64,000 nt of DNA. Origin: CAZXEU01 sp965207385 (GTDB lineage: Bacteria; Bacteroidota; Rhodothermia; Rhodothermales; Bin80). Where the stretch lies: assembly GCA_965207385.1 (NCBI GenBank), contig CBDBLZ010000021.1:496001-560000 (forward strand), given 5' to 3'. Position 1 is the stretch's first letter. Each line of letters opens with the position of its first letter. The notes beneath the pieces were generated by a model. That model did no database searches and had not been told where the DNA came from. It was given only the letters and a program-made list of their open reading frames with translations. The position numbers were made by a program, and so were the translations under genes. Shown in pieces: positions 33,119 through 42,062 of this stretch.

Positions 33119-34048
33119 ATGCGATCCGCCTTCGTTTTTCCCGGCCAAGGTTCGCAGTACGCGGGAATGGGCCGCGATCTATATGAGTCGTACGGTGCAG
33201 CCCGGGAGGTATTTGACACGGCTGACCGCGTTCTGGGCTTCGGACTGTCGGCGTTGTGTTTCGGACAGGACAAGGAGGCTATCAAGTCCACCGATATCAC
33301 GCAACCGGCGGTTTTTACGCACTCTGTGGCGACGCTGCGTGTCTTGCAAAGCACCGGACACGCGCCGGACATGGTTGCCGGTCACAGCCTGGGAGAAATA
33401 ACGGCGCTATGCGGCGCGGATGCGATAGACTTTGAGGTGGGCCTGAAGCTCGTACAATTCCGCGGGCAGTCCATGGCGCGGGCGGGCACGCGACGGCCGG
33501 GTGCAATGGCGGCAGTCCTGGGCCTGGATGAACGCGGAGTCCAGGGGTTATGCGAGGAAGCCTCGGGCCACGACGCGGAAGTTGTCGCAGCCAACTATAA
33601 CGCACCTGGACAAATAGCGGTGTCGGGGGACCAAAAGGCGGTTGAGCGCCTAATGCAGCTCGCACTAAGCCGGCAAGTTCGACGGGTTGTACCGCTTGCC
33701 GTCAGCGGGGCGTTTCACTCACCGCTAATGGAACCTGCTCGGCGCGAGTTCGCCTCCGAATTGGCAAAGCTCAGGCTGGGGCGTCCGAAGTGGCCCGTCT
33801 ACCTCAATGTTACGGCCGCTCCAACGCAGTCGCCCGCGGAGATTCTTGATGCGATGCTTGGCCAGCTCACCGCCCCCGTATTGTGGAGCCAGACACTCCG
33901 GAGGATGCGGGATGACGGTGCGGAGAGATTCGTCGAAGTGGGGCCAGGCCGCGTGCTTATTGGTCTGGTACGGCGCACGCTGGGCCGTGGTGTTGTCAGT
34001 CAGAGTGTCGGAGTCGCGGAAGACGTCGCGGCCATAGCGAGAGCCTAA
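33119..34048 (+). CDS. fabD: Malonyl-CoA:ACP transacylase
   Basis: A protein of 309 residues. FPGQGSQYAGMG, active-site Ser90 in GHSLGE, and the catalytic-His segment SGAFHSPLM are present. It loads malonyl groups on ACP. It starts 15 bases after fabH. Confidence 0.95.
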   Translation: MRSAFVFPGQGSQYAGMGRDLYESYGAAREVFDTADRVLGFGLSALCFGQDKEAIKSTDITQPAVFTHSVATLRVLQSTGHAPDMVAGHSLGEITALCGADAIDFEVGLKLVQFRGQSMARAGTRRPGAMAAVLGLDERGVQGLCEEASGHDAEVVAANYNAPGQIAVSGDQKAVERLMQLALSRQVRRVVPLAVSGAFHSPLMEPARREFASELAKLRLGRPKWPVYLNVTAAPTQSPAEILDAMLGQLTAPVLWSQTLRRMRDDGAERFVEVGPGRVLIGLVRRTLGRGVVSQSVGVAEDVAAIARA

Positions 34049-34065
34049 TTCCAGATAGAAGAACC

Positions 34066-34809
34066 ATGACTTTTTCTGACAAGGTGGTTTTGGTGACCGG
34101 TGGTACAAGGGGTATCGGACGTGCCATCGTTCAGGCATTTGCCGACCAGGGAGCGAGCGTGGCCTTTACGTACCGCTCGTCTGCCGATGCAGCTCAGGCA
34201 CTGAAGGCCAGGATTGAGGCAGGAGGCGGGCGGGTGCTCCAATTCCAGGGGGACGGAGGCCAGTTGGCTTCGGCGCAAGGCACCGTCGACAGTGTGGTGG
34301 ATGCCTGGGGCTGCATAGACGTGCTGGTAAATAACGCGGGCATTACGCGGGACAACCTGGTCCTTCGCCTGTCGGAAGGGGATTGGGACAGTGTCCTGGA
34401 GACGAATCTCAAGAGCGTGTTCAACTTCTGCAAGGCAGTCTATCTGCCGATGGTGAAGAGGCGCAGGGGCAAGATCATTAACCTGTCGTCCGTAGTGGGT
34501 CTGACCGGAAACGCCGGCCAGACCGCGTACGCGGCCTCCAAGGCGGGAATTGTCGGCTTTACAAAGAGCTTGGCCAAGGAATTGGGAGGACGCGGCATTA
34601 CGGTCAATGCCGTTGCGCCGGGCTTTGTGTTGACAGAAATGACGGAAGCGATTTCGGAAAAGGCGCGCGACGCGATGCTAAGCCGCATTCCGCTCCGCCG
34701 GGCGGCCGAGGCCCGGGAGGTGGCAGCTGCGGTTTTGTTCTTGGCGTCAGGTGCCGCTGACTATGTCACGGGCCACGTACTAAACGTGGACGGTGGCATT
34801 GCAATGTAG
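34066..34809 (+). CDS. fabG: 3-oxoacyl-ACP reductase
   Basis: A protein of 247 residues of the classical SDR type. TGGTRGIGRAI binds NADP, NNAGITRD is the structural motif, and the catalytic residues are Ser141 or Ser142, Tyr155 and Lys159 (YAASKAG). The C-terminus DYVTGHVLNVDGGIAM is typical. The acpP-fabF pair that often follows fabG is absent here. Confidence 0.95.
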   Translation: MTFSDKVVLVTGGTRGIGRAIVQAFADQGASVAFTYRSSADAAQALKARIEAGGGRVLQFQGDGGQLASAQGTVDSVVDAWGCIDVLVNNAGITRDNLVLRLSEGDWDSVLETNLKSVFNFCKAVYLPMVKRRRGKIINLSSVVGLTGNAGQTAYAASKAGIVGFTKSLAKELGGRGITVNAVAPGFVLTEMTEAISEKARDAMLSRIPLRRAAEAREVAAAVLFLASGAADYVTGHVLNVDGGIAM

Positions 34810-34817
34810 GCGCCGCC

Positions 34818-36266
34818 ATGTCTGACAGGCAGTTCCGCAGGTTTCTGGACCTGACGGCGGGAGCGCAGCGAAAAGAACGCGCCGAGAGAATCGGCCGGGA
34901 AGGCTTCGAACAAGATCGAAAGCTGCCGGAAGCGACTCTTGATACACTGCCGGATAGTGTGCGGGCAGCGTTCAGCACCAGCGGCTGGGCGCATCTGCTG
35001 CCGGTACAGTCTCGGACGATTCCCTATGTGCTTGCCGGGCGCGACGTTGTAGTACAATCGAGGACGGGCTCAGGCAAGACGGGGGCATTCCTGTTGCCGC
35101 TATTCGACACACTTGTCCCTGGCTCAGAGGTCACGCAGGCTCTGGTGCTTACACCGACGCGGGAGCTGGCGCGCCAGGTGCATACGGAGTGTCAGCGGCT
35201 TTCCACTGGTACCGGGATCCGAAGCACTACAGTTTACGGCGGAGTTGGCTACGCGGAGCAGACGCAGCGACTGACTGCGGGCTCTCATGTCGTGGTAGGT
35301 ACACCCGGACGCATCCTTGACCTGCTGTTTCGTGGAACGTTTCACCTTGACGAGCTGCGCGTTTTTATTCTCGACGAGGCGGACGAAATGCTATCCATGG
35401 GATTCTATCCGGCCATGGTAAAGCTGAAAGAGTTTCTGCCCGTGGTGCGCCAATCGTGCATGTTTAGCGCAACGATGCCTCCGAAGGTCCAGGCATTGGG
35501 GCAGGAGTTCCTGCGCGAGCCGGTTTTTCTGGGATTGAGCGCAGACGGCGTAAGCGTCGAAGCGATTGAGCACCGGTACTACCGGGTAGGCCGGATGGAA
35601 AAGGATCGCGCCTTGGCGCGCCTGATTGAACTTGAGAATCCGGACGCGGCGCTGATTTTCGCCAATACGAAGCGAGAGGTGGAATACATTCATCAGTTTC
35701 TGGTCAACTACGGCTATGATGCGGCAGAATTGACGGGTGATATGCCGCAGCGTCACAGGGAAAAGGCCATGGAGCGCTTTCGGCAGCGGCGCCTTCGGTT
35801 CCTGGTGGCGACGGACGTGGCAGCGCGGGGTATTGACATATCGGAACTGAGCCACGTCTTTCAGTACGACGTTCCGCTTGATCCTGAGTACTATATTCAC
35901 CGAACCGGTCGAACCGCCCGTGCAGGCAGAGCAGGGACGGCCATTACGCTTTCAACGATTGAGGACGAAAGGCGCCTGGTTTCCATAGCGTCAAGGTATG
36001 ACATTGAAATGATGAAGCGCACGATGCCCACTGAAGCGGACGTAGCCCGGCGCGTGGCCGAACGCATGACGGAAGTGCTTGAGGAGCGAATGCGGGCACG
36101 CAGCAATCTGGAGCGTGAAAGGCTACAGCGGTTCCTGCCCATGGTGGAGGAACTCGTCCAGGAACAACCGGAGTTGCTTGCAATGCTTGTAGACGATCTT
36201 TATCACGAGCGCATGCAGGAAGGTGTGGCCCGGCCCCGGAAAAAGCAGGCCAGACGAAAGCGTTAG
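34818..36266 (+). CDS. DEAD-box RNA helicase
   Basis: A protein of 482 residues, starting eight bases after fabG. Motif I SRTGSGKTG (residues 81-89), Ia TPTRELARQV, GG, TPGR, DEAD in FILDEADEML, SAT (FSATMPP), and VATDVAARGIDI with HRTGRTARAG are all present. A C-terminal extension of about 100 residues is helical and basic and ends RPRKKQARRKR. It resembles the CsdA/DeaD group but lacks an obvious RNA-binding DbpA domain. Likely role in ribosome assembly or mRNA turnover. Confidence 0.93.
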   Translation: MSDRQFRRFLDLTAGAQRKERAERIGREGFEQDRKLPEATLDTLPDSVRAAFSTSGWAHLLPVQSRTIPYVLAGRDVVVQSRTGSGKTGAFLLPLFDTLVPGSEVTQALVLTPTRELARQVHTECQRLSTGTGIRSTTVYGGVGYAEQTQRLTAGSHVVVGTPGRILDLLFRGTFHLDELRVFILDEADEMLSMGFYPAMVKLKEFLPVVRQSCMFSATMPPKVQALGQEFLREPVFLGLSADGVSVEAIEHRYYRVGRMEKDRALARLIELENPDAALIFANTKREVEYIHQFLVNYGYDAAELTGDMPQRHREKAMERFRQRRLRFLVATDVAARGIDISELSHVFQYDVPLDPEYYIHRTGRTARAGRAGTAITLSTIEDERRLVSIASRYDIEMMKRTMPTEADVARRVAERMTEVLEERMRARSNLERERLQRFLPMVEELVQEQPELLAMLVDDLYHERMQEGVARPRKKQARRKR

Positions 36267-36275
36267 GAGACGACG

Positions 36276-36779
36276 GTGCGGAGGTCCCTTGTCCGGTTGG
36301 CGCCCGCTAGCGCAGTCGCGGTTGTTGCCACATGGCTGCTGGTCTCGTGCACGGGGACGGCAGAAGTCGCGGGTGGCATCAAGGCGGCGGACGTGAACGC
36401 TTTTATTGATGAGGTGGTTAGGGGCGGGCGCAGGTCCTTTTCCGCCGGTGAACTTGTAGCGAGTCTGGGAGACCCCGTCAAGACGACCAGGACGCTCATG
36501 CAGAGCGATACCGTAGATGTGCAGCAATACTATGGCATCGAAGTCGGCTTGGGCCGATCACCTTCCGGCGTGCGCTTGATGTACATGGCGCTTACCGAAC
36601 CACGCTATTCAGCGCCAGAAGGGCTGCGGGTTGGATATGCGGAGCGCGAAGTTCTTCGTACACTCGGGACTCCCTCCGAGACGGCATCCGGCAGCTGGAC
36701 GTATACTTCTGAGGCTGCCCGTTTACTGGTCCACTTTGAAAACGAGACGGTCAGCCGCCTTGCCTGGAGACTTCAATGA
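36276..36779 (+). CDS. Hypothetical lipoprotein
   Basis: A 167-residue product from GTG 36276 with AGGAG six bases before it. The lipobox is LLVSC near residue 25. The C-terminal half (GLRVGYAEREVLRTLGTPSETASGSWTY) resembles the small alpha-beta fold of SmpA/BamE-like domains, where a helix (REVLRTLGTP) precedes strands. That likeness is tentative. It ends three bases before the converging tRNA-Val. Confidence 0.6.
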   Translation: MRRSLVRLAPASAVAVVATWLLVSCTGTAEVAGGIKAADVNAFIDEVVRGGRRSFSAGELVASLGDPVKTTRTLMQSDTVDVQQYYGIEVGLGRSPSGVRLMYMALTEPRYSAPEGLRVGYAEREVLRTLGTPSETASGSWTYTSEAARLLVHFENETVSRLAWRLQ

Positions 36780-36781
36780 GG

Positions 36782-36856
36782 TGGGCGGTGAGGGATTCGA
36801 ACCCCCGGCCTTCTGCTTGTAAGGCAGACGCTCTAAACCTGCTGAGCTAACCGCCC
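36782..36856 (-). tRNA. tRNA-Val(TAC)
   Basis: The minus strand has acceptor GGGCGGT/ACCGCCC with discriminator A. The D arm has TAGCTCAGCAGGTTTAGAGC and the anticodon arm TCTGC-CTTACAA-GCAGA with anticodon TAC. The T arm has GGGTTCGAATCCC. CCA is not encoded. Confidence 0.95.
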
Positions 36857-36860
36857 TCAG

Positions 36861-36933
36861 AGCGGGAAACGGGATTCGAACCCGCGACCCTCAGCTTGGG
36901 AAGCTGATGCTCTACCTACTGAGCTATTCCCGC
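36861..36933 (-). tRNA. tRNA-Gly(CCC)
   Basis: The minus strand has acceptor GCGGGAA/TTCCCGC with discriminator T. The anticodon arm is TCAGC-TTCCCAA-GCTGA with anticodon CCC. The T arm has CGGGTTCGAATCCCG. CCA is not encoded. It lies four bases upstream of tRNA-Val on the same strand. Confidence 0.94.
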
Positions 36934-37059
36934 AGGCAGCAGGAGCGAGAACTTACGTGGGGAGTCCATGAATGTCAATACGCACCATGGAACTGTCCGT
37001 CAGATTCAGTACATTGGTAGGCTTGACATTTCCTGGTCGAACCACATCGGAGCGACAGA

Positions 37060-37215
37060 ATGAAACGGACATATCAACCGAGTCGCCGCAAGAGAAGGAA
37101 CAAGCACGGTTTTCGTCTTCGGATGGCGACAAAGGACGGACGCAAGACCATTTCGAGGCGCCGCCGCCGAAACCGCAAGAGCCTGACGGTCAGCGACAGA
37201 TTTCTGGGTAAGTGA
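37060..37215 (+). CDS. rpmH: 50S ribosomal protein L34
   Basis: A protein of 51 residues: MKRTYQPSRRKRRNKHGFR, then a basic C-terminus ending in DRFLGK. The start matches bL34 exactly. Six bases precede the start of rnpA. Confidence 0.96.
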   Translation: MKRTYQPSRRKRRNKHGFRLRMATKDGRKTISRRRRRNRKSLTVSDRFLGK

Positions 37216-37221
37216 GCGCAG

Positions 37222-37623
37222 GTGTCAGTGGACAGCACGTCGCGGGCTTTGGGCGGCCCATACGGATTGCCGCGTCGCGTCAGTCTGAAGAGTCGGTCGC
37301 TGATCCGGTCGCTGTTTACCAAAGGGCATTCGGAATACCTGGCTGCAGGGTGTATTCGATTACTATTCCGAACGATACCCTTCTGCGGCAGTCCGTTTCT
37401 TGTGGGATTTGCGGTCCGGCGGCAGCTGCGTGCCGTTGACCGAAACCGGATCAAGCGGCATATGCGAGAGGTAGTTCGGCACCACCAGGCGCTCCTAAGT
37501 ACGCGTGACGGCACGCTTGCGCTGTTTGTAGTATTCCGGGGCAGCATTCAGCAGTCAGACTACAGGATTCGGCGCGACCTGGCTATTTTGCTCCGGCGGC
37601 TTCAGGCCCGCCTTGTTACCTGA
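37222..37623 (+). CDS. rnpA: Ribonuclease P protein component
   Basis: A protein of 133 residues from GTG 37222. It is recognised by LPRRVSLKSRSLIRSLF, an aromatic strand region, and the conserved basic motif AVDRNRIKRHMREVVR. It assists RNase P RNA in tRNA 5' maturation. Order rpmH-rnpA-yidC is standard; no yidD-like gene lies between rnpA and yidC. Confidence 0.93.
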   Translation: MSVDSTSRALGGPYGLPRRVSLKSRSLIRSLFTKGHSEYLAAGCIRLLFRTIPFCGSPFLVGFAVRRQLRAVDRNRIKRHMREVVRHHQALLSTRDGTLALFVVFRGSIQQSDYRIRRDLAILLRRLQARLVT

Positions 37624-37632
37624 GGATTGCGA

Positions 37633-39396
37633 GTGGATCGCAACGTAGTAATTGCGACGGTATTGATCATGGGCATCCTCCTCGTGTGGATGACCGTGTT
37701 TCAACCACCGCCAGCGCCGGTGGATACACCTGTCGAGGACACCGTTTCAGTAGAAGAGGAGCCCGTCAGCGAAGTCCGCACGGCCGCCATTGACCTGGCA
37801 GCGGACACGTTTATTGTAACGCAGGGCGCCGAGCGACTGATCGCGGTCGAAACTGACTTGTACCGCGCTCAGCTTTCAACCAAGGGTGCAACGCTGGTAT
37901 CGTTTGAGCTGAAGCAGTACAAGAAATTCGACCAGCTGACGCCGGTCCAGCTGGTGGATTCGCTTGGTCCCGGGGCACTGGGAATGGAGTTTCAGACTCC
38001 GGGCGGAAGGAATCTGGACACGCGGGGGCTGTTCTTTGAGTCAGATGCCGGCTCAGAAGCAATACACCTGGCAAGCGGAGAAAGCCGTCTGGAATTTGAA
38101 ACCCCCATCGCGGAGGGCATGCTTCGCATCGAGTATACTTTCGCTGCGGGTTCCTACGAGATCGGCCTGAGGGTCCAGCAGACAGGCGTGGAATCGTATC
38201 AGACCCAGGATGGCTACGAATTGGTGTGGAGTGGCGCTGTTCCGTTCAGCGAGGATCCGGGAAACAGAAAGGAGGAGATCTCGAAGATAGGCGCTTATGC
38301 ACGAAGTGGATCAGATGTAGACGGCATTACGCTGCAGGGCGATGAAGAGGCAGAAAGCACGCTCCGAGGGGACGTGTCATGGATGGCCGTAAAGAACAAG
38401 TATTTCGGCGTTGCGGTGCTTGCTGACGGGCCTACGCAGGCGCTTGAGGCCGAGTTGTATGGATTGCGGGTTGGAAGGACGGACGACCCGGTCGTGGATG
38501 TGGATTTTCGGGCGAGTCTCTTCATGCCCAGACCGGGGACAGCGCCGGACAACTACCGCCTCTTCATGGGGCCGCTGGAATACCGCGAACTCAGGCAGTA
38601 CGAGGATTTGTACGAAATCGTTGACTACGGCTGGGATGCATTTGAATGGATGACGAGGCCGCTTGCAACGCTGGTCTTCATCCCGGTTTTCAGCCTGCTA
38701 AGCAACTTCATTCCCAACTACGGCCTGGTCATCATCCTGTTCGGCATCCTGATAAAGGTCGCGCTTTATCCCTTGACCAAATCGTCATACAAGAGTATGG
38801 CGAAGATGCGCGAACTCCAGCCCAAAATGCAGGAGATCAAGGAAAAGTACCCGGACGACCCGCAGAAGCAGCAGGCAGCGACAATGAAGCTCTACCGGGA
38901 GTCCGGTACGAATCCGCTCGGCAGCTGCCTGCCCATGCTGCTGCAGTATCCCATCATTATTGCCCTCTGGCAATTCCTGCAACAATCGATCGAGATCCGA
39001 CAGGAGGGATTCCTTTGGGCCAATGATCTTTCGGCACCTGACGCCATTTTGAACCTGCCCTTCTCCATTCCTTTCTACGGCGACTTTGTCGCGGGATTTA
39101 CGATCCTGATGGGCTTGTCCATGATCGTACAAATGCGCATGCAGGCCATGCCGGCTACAGGTATGCAGGCAAAGATTTTTATGTACGTGATGCCCGGCAT
39201 AATCTTCGTGGTCTTCAACCGGTTGCCTTCCGGCCTCAGCCTCTATTATCTCGTATACAATGTCGTCACGGCCGCCCAGCAGAAACTGATCAATGTTTCT
39301 ATCGAGAAGGCCAAGAAGGAGGCGCCTCCTGTTCGAAAGGTGAAGCCGTCAGTGCGTCGGGGCAAGCCGATGCCTAGCGCGAAACGACGCAGATAG
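37633..39396 (+). CDS. yidC: Membrane protein insertase YidC
   Basis: A protein of 587 residues. GTG 37633 gives the typical MDRN start, with GAGGA six bases upstream. The first membrane segment (VIATVLIMGILLVWMTVF) is followed by the periplasmic domain (residues about 70-340). The YidC/Oxa1 core has YGWDAFEWMTRPLATLVFIPV, IKVALYPLTKSSYKSMAKMRELQP and LPMLLQYPIIIALWQFL. The tail KKEAPPVRKVKPSVRRGK is basic. It inserts membrane proteins with or without SecYEG. Confidence 0.95.
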   Translation: MDRNVVIATVLIMGILLVWMTVFQPPPAPVDTPVEDTVSVEEEPVSEVRTAAIDLAADTFIVTQGAERLIAVETDLYRAQLSTKGATLVSFELKQYKKFDQLTPVQLVDSLGPGALGMEFQTPGGRNLDTRGLFFESDAGSEAIHLASGESRLEFETPIAEGMLRIEYTFAAGSYEIGLRVQQTGVESYQTQDGYELVWSGAVPFSEDPGNRKEEISKIGAYARSGSDVDGITLQGDEEAESTLRGDVSWMAVKNKYFGVAVLADGPTQALEAELYGLRVGRTDDPVVDVDFRASLFMPRPGTAPDNYRLFMGPLEYRELRQYEDLYEIVDYGWDAFEWMTRPLATLVFIPVFSLLSNFIPNYGLVIILFGILIKVALYPLTKSSYKSMAKMRELQPKMQEIKEKYPDDPQKQQAATMKLYRESGTNPLGSCLPMLLQYPIIIALWQFLQQSIEIRQEGFLWANDLSAPDAILNLPFSIPFYGDFVAGFTILMGLSMIVQMRMQAMPATGMQAKIFMYVMPGIIFVVFNRLPSGLSLYYLVYNVVTAAQQKLINVSIEKAKKEAPPVRKVKPSVRRGKPMPSAKRRR

Positions 39397-39450
39397 GCGG
39401 CCGGGGCAGACGGACGCACTCCAGAGAGTGTGCGCGCGGCTGCGCGGCTG

Positions 39451-40380
39451 TTACTGGCCAATCGTGTATCGGGTAGACACGCCGACGGCCAAGTATGACA
39501 ACCGGCTTGTTTCCAATTGCCGCATGTAGCCCGGCGGCGGCTCATGGCTTCGGAGGAGATCAAGTCTGTCCTCGGCGGCAAAGTTGCTGCTGCGCACGTA
39601 TCGGCCCGCCAGGCCCAGGCTGAACGTCTTCGTGACGGCGAATTCTATGCCTGCCTGAAACTGGTACGCCATCAAGGCGGCAGAAGCGGATGTTTGAGCC
39701 ACACTGACAGTGCCGGCCAGATTGTTTCGCACGATGTCCCCGTTGGGCAAGTCGGCTCCGGTCGAGATATTGCGGGGGTCGAGTTCACGCGCCCAAATCC
39801 GGCTGTTGTCAAGTTCAGTGCGCGAGATTCCGGCTCCAAGCCCGATAAACGGTGACAGGCGTGATGCCCGGAGCAAGTCGTACCGTACATTGAGGAACGC
39901 AGCCGATGATGCAAGGGTGCTTACACGCTCCGTCGCCTGAGCGACCTCGTTCGAGAGTTTGTCGCGCGCAATTCCGCCCCGGCCCAATATGGGCGAGGTT
40001 TGATCGTAGTTGGAGCTGCGGAACACATAAGACACCTCAAGGCTGAGTCCCTGGAGCAAAGTCGCTGTCCGGAGGCCGCCAAAGGAGAATCCAACTGCCA
40101 TCGAAGCGAGTATGCCGCTGGCAGGGTCAAAATTGCTCTCCCAGCCGCTGCCTTGCGTAGGGCAGCCTGGTGCGCTGTCAGCGTCGGGATTGATGAAAGG
40201 ATCACAGATGCTACCTCCATCAGTGCTTGAACTGTAGAGCGTCAGGCTTGGAGCCATGTGGCCACCGATCTCCGAATGAATGTAGAGACCTGAAGGAAGC
40301 TCCTGGGAGGTGCCGGTGGCGGCTGGGAGCAGGCAGAGGATGCTGGTGGCTATGAAGGTGGAATACGGGTAGCGTGACAT
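39451..40380 (-). CDS. Outer-membrane beta-barrel protein
   Basis: A protein of 309 residues. ATG 40380 starts a signal peptide (FIATSILCLLPAATGTSQ). The body has long glycine and aromatic strands typical of barrels, for example SMAVGFSFGGLRTATLLQGLSLEVSYVF (split over two strands), SPFIGLGAGISRTEL, LMAYQFQAGIEFAV and LGLAGRYVRSS. A pair of cysteines lies near the N-terminus (SICDPF, PGCPTQ). No specific family recognised. Confidence 0.7.
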   Translation of the reverse strand: MSRYPYSTFIATSILCLLPAATGTSQELPSGLYIHSEIGGHMAPSLTLYSSSTDGGSICDPFINPDADSAPGCPTQGSGWESNFDPASGILASMAVGFSFGGLRTATLLQGLSLEVSYVFRSSNYDQTSPILGRGGIARDKLSNEVAQATERVSTLASSAAFLNVRYDLLRASRLSPFIGLGAGISRTELDNSRIWARELDPRNISTGADLPNGDIVRNNLAGTVSVAQTSASAALMAYQFQAGIEFAVTKTFSLGLAGRYVRSSNFAAEDRLDLLRSHEPPPGYMRQLETSRLSYLAVGVSTRYTIGQ

Positions 40381-40624
40381 AAATGAGGCCGGTCGGAGAG
40401 TTGGTTTTAAACTGGCAAGGCAAAATACGGCATCTGGTGCACGCGCGACGCAGCGGCGACACCGCCTCGTGGCGGGCGCGTTAGCCAGCCTGAATTCCGT
40501 TACCGGATGAGGCTCCCGGAACAGGGCTGAAACACAGGGCATGCCGCTTGCGTGCAGAGGGGCGTAGATATCCAGGCCACCCATTCGGCAGCCGAGTCTG
40601 AGTCGCGAAGAAACGAATCCCTAC

Positions 40625-42019
40625 ATGGCCGCACCATTAACGAAGCAGTCAACGGATACGATCGCCGCTATCGCGACGGCAAGAGGGCATGCTGCGCTGG
40701 CCATAGTCCGGTTGTCCGGTCCCGGGGCTATCGACTGTGCGTTACGCTCTGTGAGCGAGATCAGGTTGCGCGACGTACCAAGCCATACGGCGCACGTGGG
40801 GTTATGGAAGTCCGCTAGCGGCGAGGTGCTGGACCAGGTGGTTGTAACGGTCTTTCGGGCACCGACCTCGGCAACGGGTGAAGACTTGGTTGAGGTTTCA
40901 TGCCACGGAGGAGATTATGTAGCGGCCCTGATTCTCAGGAGTATGCTGGAGCAAGGAGCACGCCTGGCCGAGCCCGGGGAGTTTACGCTTCGAGCTTTCG
41001 TCAACGGCAAGCTGGATCTGGTTCAGGCAGAAGCAGTGGCAGACCTGATTCATGCGACTTCCGCTTCGGCTCACCGGGTATCGCTGAATCACCTTCAGGG
41101 CCGGTATTCCCGGGCACTAGAGGCTCTGCGACAGTCGCTGCTCGACTTTTGTGCGCTCGCGGAGCTGGAGATAGACTTTTCCGACGAGGACGTCGAATTT
41201 GCCGGTAGGAAGGACCTTGTGGCACTGCTTGAACGGTCTGACGCGCTCCTGAGCGAGGCGCTAGAGTCGTACCGGTTTGGAGAGCTGGTTCGTGAGGGAG
41301 TACGTGTAGTAATAGCAGGTCGGCCAAACGCTGGGAAATCGACCCTGCTGAACGCGCTTGTTGGCCAGGACCGGGCCATTGTCAGTCCTGAGGCCGGCAC
41401 CACGCGGGATGTCGTTGAAGCGGACAAGGAAATGGAAGGGTTGCTGTTCCGCTTTACGGACACGGCCGGCTTGCGGCGTACGGCTGGACGCATTGAGGCG
41501 GAAGGCGTTCGGCGGGCAAGGCGCGCCATAGAGCTAGCGACCGTCGTGGTATATGTGTATGACATGGCAATTGGCCTTTCCAGGGAGGAATGGGATGAAA
41601 TCGGTCGTATTTCAGAACGGACTACCGTTTTGGTTGTCGGCAACAAACTGGACTTGAGGCCGGAGGGGGACGCCGCGTTGCGAGAGAGGCGCGATGCCGT
41701 ATTCCTCTCGGCGAAGCGTGCCCTGGTCAGGCCACAATTGGTGCGCCCCCTGTGGGAGCGCCTCGTCCAGGCCGTGGATCGAAATCCCGTTGCTGCGGAA
41801 GGCAGGCGGGTTGTGACCAATTTGCGGCACGTCCAGCATTTGGAAAGCGCGCTGCACCACGTTCGGAGGGCGCAGCTTGGTGTAGCGGATGGGCAATCCG
41901 CGGATCTCTTTACCCTTGATATAAGGGCTGCATTGCACGAGCTCGGCTGCATTACCGGCAGTGTAACCAACGAGGAAGTGCTCGGTAGAATCTTCTCTCG
42001 CTTCTGTATAGGGAAGTAG
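40625..42019 (+). CDS. mnmE: tRNA modification GTPase MnmE
   Basis: A protein of 464 residues. It has the N-terminal folate-binding domain (DTIAAIATARGHAALAIVRLSG), a helical domain, the GTPase domain with GRPNAGKSTLLN, DTAGLRRT and NKLD, and the C-terminal FCIGK. With MnmG it makes the 5-carboxymethylaminomethyl modification at wobble U34. It is immediately upstream of mnmG. Confidence 0.96.
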   Translation: MAAPLTKQSTDTIAAIATARGHAALAIVRLSGPGAIDCALRSVSEIRLRDVPSHTAHVGLWKSASGEVLDQVVVTVFRAPTSATGEDLVEVSCHGGDYVAALILRSMLEQGARLAEPGEFTLRAFVNGKLDLVQAEAVADLIHATSASAHRVSLNHLQGRYSRALEALRQSLLDFCALAELEIDFSDEDVEFAGRKDLVALLERSDALLSEALESYRFGELVREGVRVVIAGRPNAGKSTLLNALVGQDRAIVSPEAGTTRDVVEADKEMEGLLFRFTDTAGLRRTAGRIEAEGVRRARRAIELATVVVYVYDMAIGLSREEWDEIGRISERTTVLVVGNKLDLRPEGDAALRERRDAVFLSAKRALVRPQLVRPLWERLVQAVDRNPVAAEGRRVVTNLRHVQHLESALHHVRRAQLGVADGQSADLFTLDIRAALHELGCITGSVTNEEVLGRIFSRFCIGK

Positions 42020-42062
42020 TTGCCCGGCAGGCCCCTGGCTTCGGTGATTTCCGGGAGAATAC